This document shows, piece by piece, positions 17,464 to 26,600 of a stretch of DNA of 64,000 nucleotides (the stretch's first letter is position 1; every line of letters begins with the position of its first letter). The notes under the pieces were generated by a model. The model was not told where the DNA came from. It saw nothing but the letters and a program-made list of their open reading frames with translations, and searched no databases. The translations under genes were made by a program, and so were the position numbers. Source of the DNA: Desulfovibrio sp. (GTDB taxonomy: Bacteria > Desulfobacterota > Desulfovibrionia > Desulfovibrionales > Desulfovibrionaceae); assembly GCA_031287575.1 (NCBI GenBank), contig JAITSV010000038.1, positions 51,548 through 115,547 on the forward strand, in the 5' to 3' direction.

Positions 17464-17904
17464 ATGCATGCCATCCGAGTCCTGTTCCTTTGCGTACACA
17501 ACTCCGCCCGCAGCCAGATGGCCGAAGCCTTCCTGCGCAAGCACGGGGGCCAGGCCTTTCTGGCGGAGAGCGCGGGGCTGGAACCCGGCCCCCTCAATCC
17601 GCTGGCCATAAAGGTCATGCAAGAGGTGGGCATCGACATTTCGGGCGCCACGGCCCGCTCGGTGTTCGAGCTGTTCAGCCAGGGGCGCATGTACGACCAC
17701 GTGGTCACCGTGTGCGCCGAGGGCGAAGCGCAGTGCCCCCTGTTCCCCGGCGTGGTCCGCCGCCATCACTGGCCCTTCGACGACCCTGCCGGGCTGGTTG
17801 GCGATGAAGAGCAGCGCCTGCGGGCCACCCGCATGATACGTGACGCCATCGAGGCGCGGGTGAAGGAATTCGTGGCCTCGTTGCGCGACACGCCCGGGGC
17901 CTGA
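17464..17904 (+). CDS. arsC: Arsenate reductase, thioredoxin-coupled low-MW phosphatase type
   Basis: This 146-residue cytoplasmic enzyme has the phosphatase loop CVHNSARS (Cys10 to Ser17, CX5R) near the N-terminus. Two further cysteines, Cys84 and Cys91, lie in [17 protein letters not shown]. The three Cys at these positions match the relay of S. aureus-type ArsC, which reduces arsenate to arsenite using thioredoxin. The general acid motif WPFDDP is present. The start ATG 17464 has GGAGG five bases upstream; an in-frame ATG nine codons earlier has none. No arsB/acr3 or arsR is next to it, so arsenite export must be encoded elsewhere. Confidence 0.88.
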   Translation: MHAIRVLFLCVHNSARSQMAEAFLRKHGGQAFLAESAGLEPGPLNPLAIKVMQEVGIDISGATARSVFELFSQGRMYDHVVTVCAEGEAQCPLFPGVVRRHHWPFDDPAGLVGDEEQRLRATRMIRDAIEARVKEFVASLRDTPGA

Positions 17905-18005
17905 GCCCCGCTCGACCTGCTGTCGGCGCCGCGACGGTCGCGGGGCACGCACCGTCACCATCCCGCCCCGACTGCTCGCGCGGAGACTGTGCATGCCACA
18001 TGAGA

Positions 18006-18033
18006 GGGGGGCGCCGCATGGCGCCCCCCTTTG
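18006..18033. terminator. Bidirectional terminator between convergent genes
   Basis: A perfect 10-bp stem (18006-18015 with 18020-18029) of GGGGGGCGCC and its complement with loop GCAT lies between arsC and the convergent PAS/HD-GYP-like gene. Confidence 0.7.
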
Positions 18034-18085
18034 CTGTGCATCATATGGATTCCGTCCGCCACGCGGGCGGCGGAACACGTTGCGG

Positions 18086-20269
18086 CTAGGCCGCCCCGTT
18101 GCCGCCGTTGGCCCCACCAGCGGCCGCCCCGCCAACCTGGTCCATCAGCCGCTCGCCCGCCGGAGTGTCCAGCACGTCGCGCAGGGCATGCACCACGTTC
18201 ACGTCGTAGCTGTCGGTCTGGCTTTCCAGGGCGTCCAGCACCTTCTCCAGCGGCAGGGCCGGGCGGTACGAACGGGGACGCAGCATGGCGCAGAAGGCGT
18301 TGGTAACGGCCAGGATACGGGCATGGGCGGATATCTGCTCGCCGGAAAGGCCCTCGGGGTAACCCTTGCCGTCCTGCCGCTCGTTCATCTGGATGATGGC
18401 GGGCAGCACCGGCAGATCGAATTCGATGGAGGACAGCACGTCGCGCGCGTATTCCACGTGGCGTTCCATCTCCTGCTTTTCCTGCGTCGTGAGCTTGCCG
18501 GGCTTGTTCAGGATGTCGCGCGGCACGAACATCTTGCCCACCTGCGAAAGGTTGGCCGCCGCCTCCACCGTGGCCACGTCGCGCTCGCCAAGGCCCATGG
18601 CCCGCGCGGTCAGGCTGGCCGCAATGCCCATCAGCCGCGAATGGCCCGCCAGATACGGGTCGGTCTGCTCGATGGCCCGCACCAGCGCGTCGATGGTCTG
18701 CTGCACCACCCGGCGGTTGCGTTCCTGCGCCTCGACCAGTTCGGTGATATCGTGGAACACCGAAACCACCCCGCGCACCTGCCTGCCGTCGGGGCCGAAC
18801 AGCGGGGCCTTGACGATCTGGAAGTGCCGCTTGCGCGATTGCAGGTACACCACCTCGTTCACCGTGGCCGGGTCGCCGCCCATGAGCACCTGGGCGTCGG
18901 GCGCGGTGATGCGCCGCGCGGTGTCGAAGCCGAATACCGCCTGCATGTCCATGCCCAGCAGTTCTTCCGGGCCGCGGCCCACGGCGCGGGCAAAGGCGCG
19001 GTTGACGTACTGGAACACGCTCTGGTCGTCGGTGAGCGAAACGGGGTGCGTCATGGCCGAGTTGATGCCGTCCAGAAGCTGCTTCTGGTCGTCGATGACC
19101 TCGAACAGGGCCTTGAAGTCGCGGGCTATTTCGCGCTGCTCGCGACCCACCAGCCACCACCACAGCGAGGCCAGCATGACCACCAGCAGCAGGGTGCACA
19201 ATACGGCCAGCCCCACCACGGTGCGCTCGCGCTCGGCCAGGCGGGCCAGGGCGAGATCGGCGGGAATTTCCTCCACCGTCCACCATTCGAGGTTCGGCAC
19301 CTTGCGCCCGGTGGAGTACACCTGCGTGCCGCCATCCACCGAGGTGCGTCGCATGAAGGGCAGGTCGCCGGTTTCCGCGAGGGCGGGCGGGGGCACGTTC
19401 TTCAGCCCTTCCTGGGCCGAGGGGGCGATTTCCTCGAACCCGCGCGGGGTACGCTGCACCAGGCGCGACACCTGCCCCTTCTCCACCAGCGGCGAGGCGG
19501 CCAGGAACTCGCCCACCTTGCCGGAAATGATCTTGGACAACAGCAGCACCGCCACGGGCCGCGCGCCGGTGGCCGCCTCGAACTGGGGCGGCAGGATGGG
19601 CATGAACAGGTCCAGCACCAGCCCGGTCTGGGTGGAACGGGCATGCGAGAAACGCATCCTGCCCGTTTCCAGCACGCTGCGGATGCCGGCCTGCTGGTCC
19701 TCGTTCAGCGGCACGGGGGTGGCGTCGGTGGAAATGTAGGTCTGGGCGCGGGTGTTCACGATGCGCCCGGACACGAAGTCGGAATAGGTCACGAACTCGC
19801 GCAGCAGGTTGCGCATCAGCGGCAGCTGCGCGGCCAGTTGCGAGATGTCGTCATCTCCGGCACCGGCGCCCTGGGCGGCGCCCGGCTTGCCGCCGTTCTT
19901 CCCGGACTGGGACGACTTGTCCGCGTCCTGACCCGGCTTATTCAGCAGCAGGCCCACGTCGCCTTCCAACTGGTTCACTTCCGAGGCGAACAGCCGGAAC
20001 AGGTCGGCATTGATCAGCCGCGCGCCCTGCTCGGTCATGGAATCCAGCCACAGGTTCACGGACTCCACGCGGGCCAGCGTGAGCACGGACTGGCGCTGGG
20101 CAATGTCCGCCTCCAGCTTGTGCCGTGCGTCGGATATGTTCCAGTAGGCACTCACCGTGGCGGCAGCCACGGTAACCCCAAGCACCACGATGCCGAACCA
20201 CAGAAGCCGCGAACGGCTGGCGGGTCTGTCGCGGTCCGGCGTGCCTGTCGATGCGCTGTTCTCTGCCAT
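18086..20269 (-). CDS. Membrane PAS protein with degenerate HD-GYP domain, LapD-like position
   Basis: This protein has 727 residues. TM1 is at about 22-42, a periplasmic sensor region spans about 43-345 (with a Gly/Ser/Lys-rich insert at 115-140), and TM2 is at about 350-375. A cytoplasmic PAS domain (about 400-510, with VVSVFHDITELVEAQERNRR) and an HD-GYP-type domain (about 520-700) follow. The GYP signature DGKGYPEGL is intact, and HSRLM and MERHVEYARDVL keep single His residues. The metal-binding LHDIGK has become LSQVGK, and the HHE before DGxGYP has become MNE, so c-di-GMP hydrolysis is unlikely. It lies after lapG-like, hlyD and T1SS genes on the same strand, where a LapD-type receptor would be expected. 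Binding c-di-GMP without cleaving it is inference. GGAGG precedes ATG 20269. Confidence 0.85.
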   Translation of the reverse strand: MAENSASTGTPDRDRPASRSRLLWFGIVVLGVTVAAATVSAYWNISDARHKLEADIAQRQSVLTLARVESVNLWLDSMTEQGARLINADLFRLFASEVNQLEGDVGLLLNKPGQDADKSSQSGKNGGKPGAAQGAGAGDDDISQLAAQLPLMRNLLREFVTYSDFVSGRIVNTRAQTYISTDATPVPLNEDQQAGIRSVLETGRMRFSHARSTQTGLVLDLFMPILPPQFEAATGARPVAVLLLSKIISGKVGEFLAASPLVEKGQVSRLVQRTPRGFEEIAPSAQEGLKNVPPPALAETGDLPFMRRTSVDGGTQVYSTGRKVPNLEWWTVEEIPADLALARLAERERTVVGLAVLCTLLLVVMLASLWWWLVGREQREIARDFKALFEVIDDQKQLLDGINSAMTHPVSLTDDQSVFQYVNRAFARAVGRGPEELLGMDMQAVFGFDTARRITAPDAQVLMGGDPATVNEVVYLQSRKRHFQIVKAPLFGPDGRQVRGVVSVFHDITELVEAQERNRRVVQQTIDALVRAIEQTDPYLAGHSRLMGIAASLTARAMGLGERDVATVEAAANLSQVGKMFVPRDILNKPGKLTTQEKQEMERHVEYARDVLSSIEFDLPVLPAIIQMNERQDGKGYPEGLSGEQISAHARILAVTNAFCAMLRPRSYRPALPLEKVLDALESQTDSYDVNVVHALRDVLDTPAGERLMDQVGGAAAGGANGGNGAA

Positions 20270-20370
20270 GGGTCCTCCACGGTCTGGACAGATTTTTCAA
20301 TCGGGGTGGGCGGCGTTTTCGCACCGCCGGGGCATCTCCCGACAACCGTTTTCAATGTTGATGCACTCCA

Positions 20371-20566
20371 GGGGCTGTTTCTAACATAGGATTTCCGTTC
20401 GTTGGCAAGGAAAACGAGCCTGCCATAAGGGAGTATGCGGCAGCCGTTATGCGAGTCTTCGAGCATTACGGATGGCGACCGCATCGCGCTCTTCTCGTAT
20501 TCGACCGCCATGGCAGGCAAAGTTTGACGCAGCCAACGGGCGGAAGGACAATTCAGAAACAGCCCC
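20371..20566. repeat. MITE-like element, copy 2 (196 bp, inverted relative to copy 1)
   Basis: The terminal repeats GGGGCTGTTTCTAA (20371-20384) and TCAGAAACAGCCCC (20553-20566) match copy 1 at 2950-3094. Reverse-complemented, the body aligns along its length with copy 1, except for one 51-nt insert (about 20435-20487) containing CGGTCGCCATCCGTAA. The insert accounts for the exact length difference (196 against 145). Similar sequence is the loop of the hairpin at 12889-12994. The element fills most of the 297-bp gap between the lapG-like stop and the HD-GYP-like start. The TAG stop of the lapG-like gene overlaps its right end. Confidence 0.85.
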
Positions 20567-22065
20567 TATTGCATTCTTCGGGTACCTGGGCCGCCCCTGA
20601 TAGGGATGTGCGCCCATCGGTATTCTTCGTTTATGGAGTACTGCGGCACGTAGTGCCCGTAGCGCTGGTGCGACAACACCACGTTGGACAGATTGTCCAG
20701 CACGTAGGCGTCGCCCCCCGTATACACCACCAGGATGGCATGGGCCAACCGGCGGATGGAGTCCAGCAGGATGACGATGCGCATGTCCGAAACGGGCACG
20801 CCAAGCTGCTTCAGGGCAAAATACTTGGTGATGGCGTAGTCTTCGCAATCACCCGACTTGCGCAGGAACTCGATGGGCGCCGCCCAGTAGTCCACCACGC
20901 CCCATACTTCGCTGTCCAGCCGGTAGGGCCATTGGTTGAACAGGGAATTCACGTTGCGCAACTTGTCCATGGTGGACAGGCCGCGCCATTCGGACCGCAA
21001 CTCGCCCCACAGGGCATTGCGCCCGCCCAGTGCCCGCTCCGGAATCAGCCCCGGCGTCTTGCGGTCCACGTTCAGCACCCGGTCCCACTTGGGCAGGTTC
21101 TTCAGCGGCCCCCGGAACTCTATGGTGTTGAACAGCCGGATGCCCCGCGAGGCCGACGAGGCGCCCTGCCGGGGTTGGACGGGTTGGGCGGGTTGGGCGG
21201 GTTGGGCGGCTTCCGCCGCCTGCTCCGACTGTCCCGGCTGGCCCGGCTGCCTTGGCTGCGCGGCCTGGCCTGCCGATCTCGCCTGCCCGGCCTGTCCGGC
21301 CTGTCCGGTTTGTCCGGCCTGTTCCGCCTGGGCCACAAGGGGCGCATCGGGCGGGCCCACGGGGGACGTGCCCACCGGGGACGTGCCCACCGGGGCCGTG
21401 TCCACCGCGTCCGTGGACACCGGGGACGTTCCCTTTCCGTCGGCGGCATCGGCTCCGTTCACCTTCGGGGTGGGCGGAGGCACGTCGGGCCTGTCCGACA
21501 CATCGGGCACATCGGGCACATCGGCCACACCGGCCACATCGGCCACATCGGGCCTGTCGGGCCTGTCGGGAGTATCAGGCGTATCGGGCGTATCGGCAGC
21601 AGTGCGCGTTGCCTGTACGGTCGTGTCCGCCCCGGCCACGTCCCGCGCCGGTTCGCCTGCATCCCGGGCGGCAGCTGTCACCACGCCGCGCACCCCGGGG
21701 GTGGCGGGCGTCCCGGTGCGTGCGACGGTGCCCGCATCCTGCGTCGGCATCGGTGCTGCCTTGGGGGTGGAACCGACCGCCATGGCCGCGTCGGGCTGCG
21801 CTGCGCCCCACGGTCCAACGCCCGCCGCCAGGCTCAAAAAGCATACGGCAAGCAGGGCAAGCACCGGCAATGCCCGCAGGCGGCGCCCGAAACGAGACCA
21901 TGCCGGGCCATCTGCGCCCGCTCTGCCCGATCTGCCCGGTCTGCCCGGTTCGCCGGGCTGACGGCGCGCACGCGCCCCCCCGGCCCCGCCCGCCGCAACC
22001 GGCGGACCGGGATGATGCGGCGCGGTGCCCGCGCCGTTTCCCTCACCCCTGGCCCCTTGCCGCAT
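20566..22065 (-). CDS. lapG: LapG-like periplasmic cysteine protease (BTLCP family)
   Basis: This 499-residue protein has a Pro/Gly-rich cytoplasmic head, one membrane or signal segment (about 65-85, LRALPVLALLAVCFLSLAAG) and a 200-residue low-complexity linker. A C-terminal bacterial transglutaminase-like cysteine proteinase domain follows (about 315-495). The catalytic triad is visible: Cys in GDCEDYAI (about 404), His in LAHAILVV (about 440) and Asp in YVLDNLS (about 453). Members called LapG cut a di-alanine site in the N-terminus of giant adhesins and release them. The linker carries tandem repeats (TPDTPDTPDRPDRPDV, PVGTSPVGTSPVGP). The ATG overlaps the hlyD stop (TGATG). The C-terminal stop sits at the MITE edge. 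Confidence 0.85.
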   Translation of the reverse strand: MRQGARGEGNGAGTAPHHPGPPVAAGGAGGARARRQPGEPGRPGRSGRAGADGPAWSRFGRRLRALPVLALLAVCFLSLAAGVGPWGAAQPDAAMAVGSTPKAAPMPTQDAGTVARTGTPATPGVRGVVTAAARDAGEPARDVAGADTTVQATRTAADTPDTPDTPDRPDRPDVADVAGVADVPDVPDVSDRPDVPPPTPKVNGADAADGKGTSPVSTDAVDTAPVGTSPVGTSPVGPPDAPLVAQAEQAGQTGQAGQAGQARSAGQAAQPRQPGQPGQSEQAAEAAQPAQPAQPVQPRQGASSASRGIRLFNTIEFRGPLKNLPKWDRVLNVDRKTPGLIPERALGGRNALWGELRSEWRGLSTMDKLRNVNSLFNQWPYRLDSEVWGVVDYWAAPIEFLRKSGDCEDYAITKYFALKQLGVPVSDMRIVILLDSIRRLAHAILVVYTGGDAYVLDNLSNVVLSHQRYGHYVPQYSINEEYRWAHIPIRGGPGTRRMQ

Positions 22066-23615
22066 CAACGCTCCCGCAGGGCATTCTGCTGCGCCTTCAG
22101 GATGGGCTTCAGCAGATAGTCGAGCACCGTCTTCTTGCCGGTGAGAATGTCCACCGTGGCGGTCATGCCCGGCATGATGGGCAGGTTTTCGCCGCGATAG
22201 GTAATGGCGTTCTTCCTGGTGCGCAGCTTGACCAGATAATAGAACTCGCCCTTGCGGTCCTCTATGGTGTCCGCGCTGATCTGTTCCAGCCCCGCCTCCA
22301 GCCCGCCATAGATGGAGAAGTCATAGGCGGTGATCTTGACGATGGCCTTCTGGCCCGGATGCAGGAAGGCAATGTCCGCCGGGCGGATGCGCGCCTCCAC
22401 CAGCAGGGTGTCGTCCAGCGGCACCAGTTCCAGAATGGATTCGCCCGGCTTCACCACCCCGCCCTGAGTGTTGATGATGATCCGCTTCACCGTGCCGCGC
22501 ACCGGGGCGCGCAGGTCGGTACGGGTCACCCGGTCTTCACCGGCGGACAGGGTTTCGCGCAGCGAGTTGAGCTCCACGCGGCGCTTGTTGATTTCTTCCA
22601 CCGCCTGCGAACGAACCTCGGCCTTGCGATGCGACAGCCGCTGCTCCACCTCGTGCACCGCGCTGCGCGCCTTGGGAATGTTCACGGCCAGCGAATTGAT
22701 GTCGCCGCGCAGCTGGATGACGCGCTGCTCAAGGCTCAGGTAGTCCACCTTGGAGTAGATCTGCTTTTCCACCAGCGGACGGGCGATGTCGCGCTGTTCC
22801 TGCGCCACGCGCAGGCTGGCGCCCAACTGGCCCTGCCGTCCCACCATTTCGTCCACTTCCTGGCGCTTCTGCGAAAGCTGGCTTTCCAGCACGCTCAGTT
22901 CCAGTTCCAGCTGGCGCTTGCGGGCGTTGTGGATGGAGGTCTGGTCGGCGATCACCTGCGGAGCCTTCTGCACCACTTCGGGCGGATATACCGGGTCCTT
23001 GCCCGCCAGTTCCGCCTCCAGGCGGGCGATGGCGGCCATGTGCTCGTACGACTTGGCCACCGCGTCGCGAAAGAAGCTGGCGGCCGATTCGTTGTCCAGG
23101 CGCACCAGCACGGTGCCCTTTTCCACGATCTGCCCTTCGCGCACGAATATCTCGCTGATGATGCCGCCCTCCAGGTTCTGGATCTCCTGGATGCGCTGCG
23201 AAGGAATGACCTGGGCCTGGCCACGCGTTACCTCGTCCAGCGAGGCAAAGGCCGCCCAGGCAATGAACACCAGCAAGAACACCCCCAGCGAGCCGGACAG
23301 CAGGAAGGCCAGCGGATGCCCCTTGCGGTGCAGGGCCGCGTCCACCTCGCTCATGAATTCCAGGTCGTCCCGGCGCACGCCGGGCGCCCCGCCATTGCCC
23401 AGCGCGCTGGTGCGGCTGGCCCCGGCAAGGCGCTGGCCAAGGGACGAGCCGCCGGGCGCGCCCATGCCGGGCCCCGCGCCCCCCGGCATACCTGGGGACA
23501 TGCCTGGAGGCATGCCCGGAGGCATGGACAGGGGCGCGCCGGGAAGTGTGCCGGAAGGAGTGCCGGGAGTGGTCGCGGGTCCCGGCCCGCCCGTCGTGGT
23601 CTTGTCATGTTCCAT
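22065..23615 (-). CDS. lapC: HlyD-family type I secretion adaptor
   Basis: This 516-residue periplasmic adaptor links the inner-membrane ABC exporter to an outer-membrane TolC-type channel. The N-terminal cytoplasmic tail of about 95 residues is Pro/Gly/Met-rich (MPPGMPPGMSPGMPGG). A single membrane helix (about 100-122, PLAFLLSGSLGVFLLVFIAW) follows. The lipoyl/beta-barrel halves flank a long coiled coil (about 175-370), with the family signature DLRAPVRGTVKRIIINTQGGVV after it and PIMPGMTATVDILTGKKTV near the end. Length is slightly above the usual 430-480 because of the low-complexity tail. It overlaps the protease gene by one base and follows the ABC gene by 27 bp, so the three form one operon. 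Confidence 0.9.
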   Translation of the reverse strand: MEHDKTTTGGPGPATTPGTPSGTLPGAPLSMPPGMPPGMSPGMPGGAGPGMGAPGGSSLGQRLAGASRTSALGNGGAPGVRRDDLEFMSEVDAALHRKGHPLAFLLSGSLGVFLLVFIAWAAFASLDEVTRGQAQVIPSQRIQEIQNLEGGIISEIFVREGQIVEKGTVLVRLDNESAASFFRDAVAKSYEHMAAIARLEAELAGKDPVYPPEVVQKAPQVIADQTSIHNARKRQLELELSVLESQLSQKRQEVDEMVGRQGQLGASLRVAQEQRDIARPLVEKQIYSKVDYLSLEQRVIQLRGDINSLAVNIPKARSAVHEVEQRLSHRKAEVRSQAVEEINKRRVELNSLRETLSAGEDRVTRTDLRAPVRGTVKRIIINTQGGVVKPGESILELVPLDDTLLVEARIRPADIAFLHPGQKAIVKITAYDFSIYGGLEAGLEQISADTIEDRKGEFYYLVKLRTRKNAITYRGENLPIMPGMTATVDILTGKKTVLDYLLKPILKAQQNALRER

Positions 23616-23642
23616 GGTCGTGCTCCGCTGGTGCGCCGCGCA

Positions 23643-26600
23643 TCAGCCCTGTTGCGGTGGTCGCGGTGGTCGCGGTGGTATGGGGGCCGGGGCAGGCGCG
23701 CCCGAAAAGCGCGCGGGCCCCGCCGCACGCACCTGATCGCCGCGCAGCGCGGCCAGGACGGCCTGCTTGGGGCCGTCGGCCACCACCCGGCCATGGTCGA
23801 GCACGATCAGCCGGTCCACCAGGTCCAGCATGCTCACCCGGTGGGTGACCAGGATCAGCGTCTTCTTGTCCAGTATTTCCGCAAGGCGCCGCTTCAGCGC
23901 CATTTCCGACGAATTGTCCATGTTGCTGGACGGTTCGTCCAGTATCAGGACGTCCGGGTCGTGCAGCAGGGAACGGGCCAGGGCCACGGCCTGGCGCTGC
24001 CCGCCCGATAGGGCCATGCCCCGCTCGCCCACCGGCATGCCGAAGCCCGCCGGGTGCCCGCGCACGAAATCGACCACCCCGGCGATGGTGGCGGCACGCA
24101 GGATCATCCTGTCGTCGGCGTTGGGCACGCCGATGGCGATGTTGTCGCGCACCGAGCCGTAAAACAGGTAGTTGTCCTGGGCAAGGTACCCCACCCGCGA
24201 GCGCAGGTCGGCCATGTCCATCTGGCGGATGTCCACCCCGCCGAAACGCACCGCGCCGTCACGCGGCTGGTACAGCCCGATGGCCAGGCGCCCCAGGGTG
24301 GACTTGCCCGAGCCCATGCGCCCGATGATGCCCACCCGTTCGCCGGGGCGGATGGTGGTGTTGACGTTCTCCAGCGCCAGCCGCTCGGAGCCGGGATAGG
24401 CAAAGGACACGCTTTCGAAAACCATGGAATGTTCCAGCGGGCCGAAATCGACGTAGGGACGGTCTTCGGGGCGCTCGGTGGGCAGGTTCATGAGCATGTC
24501 CAGCGACTTCAGGGCCATGCGCGACTGTTGCAGCCGCGCCAGCATGGCCGCCACCTGGCTCAGCGGGGCCATGGCGCGCGAGGCCAGCATGTTGCAGGCG
24601 ATCAGCCCGCCCATGGTCAGCAGGCCGTCCGAAATGCGGTACACGCCCCAGATGATCACCGTCACGCTGACCAACTGGGTGAACAGGATGGACATGGTCA
24701 CCGAGATGTTGGCCAGCCCCTTGGAATGGGCGTTGGACGAGGCGCTCATGCCCACCACCTTTTCCCAGGCGTGCTGCATGCGGCCTTCGGCCAGCGACGA
24801 CTTTACCGTTTCCAGCCCGTTGATGATCTCCACCAGCAGGGCGTTCTTCTGCATGCCTTCCTTGTAGCCCGCCTCGGCCACCCGCTGGAACGGCAACTGG
24901 AGCAGCATGCCGATGCCCACCACGATGGGCACCGCCAGCATGGGCACCACGCCGATGGGCCCGCCGATGAAGCACACGATGAGCACGAACAGCACCAGGA
25001 AGGGCAGGTCCACCAGCGCCAGCAGCGTGGTGGAGCCGAAGAATTCGCGCAGCGATTCGAACTCGCGCAGGTTGTTGGCCAGCGACCCCGTGGAGTCGGG
25101 CTTGGCGTCCAGGCGCAGGCTCATCAGCTGGTTCATCAGGCGGCTGGCCAGCACGATGTCGGCGTTGCGGCCCGCCACGTCCACGAAGTAGCTGCGCAGG
25201 TTGCGCAGCAGAAAATCGAACACGTAGGCGATACCGATGCCGATGGCCAGCACCCACAGCGTTTCCGTGGCGCTGTTGGGCACCACGCGGTCGTACACGT
25301 TCATGAAGAACAGCGGGCTGACGATGGTCAGCAGGTTCACCACCACGCTGGCGAACAGCACGTGCTTGTAGATGGGCAGGAAGTGCAGCAGCGTGTCCCA
25401 GAACCAGCGTTTGGCCTTCAGCAGCTTTATCTCGCTGGCCCGGCGGTCCAGCTTGCCTTCCAGCCGGGCGAACATGGCGTAGCCGGTGTACTCCTTGGTC
25501 AGTTCGTCCACCGGCACGGAACGCGGCTCCATGCCCGTTTCGGGAAACAGCACCTCGGCCTTGTCGCCGTTCAGGGCCAGCAGCACGCAGGCCTTTTCCT
25601 GCCGCAGCAGCAGGATGCACGGCAGGGTCAGGGACGAGATGCGGTCCAGGGTGGGACGGTACACCACGCTGGACGACATGCCCGCCGTGCGCGCGGCGCG
25701 GATGCAGGCGGAAGGATGCACCGGCCCGTCGGACATGGGCAGCCCGGCGACGAGGAACCGCGTGGACACGGGCTTGCCGTGCAGGCGGAAAAGAAAGGCC
25801 ATGCATTCGATGAGCGGCGGGGTGTAGTCCACGTCGCCCGGATCCAGCCCGCGCATGTCGGGAATGCCGCCCTGCGGCACCGGGGGTTCCAGCGCGGCGT
25901 CAAGCTGCGGGCTTTCCAGCGCGGCGGCGGCTGCGGCCGCCGCATCGCGCGGGATGGCGGAAGGCGGCGGGGGTGGCACGGGACGCGGCGCGCCCACGGC
26001 GGGAATGACACCTTCCGGCGCGAAGGCGGCGGCGCGGTCGGGGTCCGGCGACAAGGACGCGCGCGAAGCCGGGGCGGAAGGTCCGGGCACGGCCCCCTTG
26101 GGTGTGCCAGGCGGAACGGAAGCGGCAGCCGCGCTCCCCAGGCTGGCCGGGCTGGCCGGACTGGCGGGACTGGCCAGACTGGCGGGACTGGTCGCCGCAG
26201 GCTGGGAATGTTGGCCTGCCTGCACGGACGCGCTGCCTGCGGGCTTGGCGGCCACATCGGAAATCTTGGAACCACTTTCGCCGGGCCGGGCTCCGGGTGC
26301 GGCGACGACAGGCTTGGACGGACCAAGCGGGCCAGCCGGGCCAGTTGGGCCAGCCGGGCCAGTTGGTCCAGCCGGGCCAGCCGGAGCCGCCGGGGCAGTT
26401 GGTGAAGCCGTTCCCGCGGGCCTGGCACCGTCGCCGCCCCCCGTCTTGCCGGGCTCGCCGCCGCTGCCCGTGCCGGGGCGTCCGGCAAAGCCGTACGAAG
26501 GCCTCGCGGGCCTGTCGCCAGTTCTTTCCGGAGTTCGTTCCGGGGTCCGTTCAGCAGGTCTGGCCGCCGGAGCATCCGCCGTTTTGCCCGCGGCCCTGTC

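Noticed and set aside
18086..20269. Active HD-GYP phosphodiesterase
   Set aside because: Two of the key metal motifs are lost (LSQVGK, MNE), so an active enzyme is not supported even though the GYP motif remains.
20270..20568. Small protein genes in the gap between the lapG-like and HD-GYP-like genes
   Set aside because: Open frames there are parts of the inverted-repeat element; the same peptide words appear in the other copy at 2950-3094 only because the repeat is shared.
24054..26405. Long frames antisense to the T1SS exporter and the adaptor
   Set aside because: They are shadows of high third-position GC with no ribosome binding site; the sense strand has full ABC transporter motifs.
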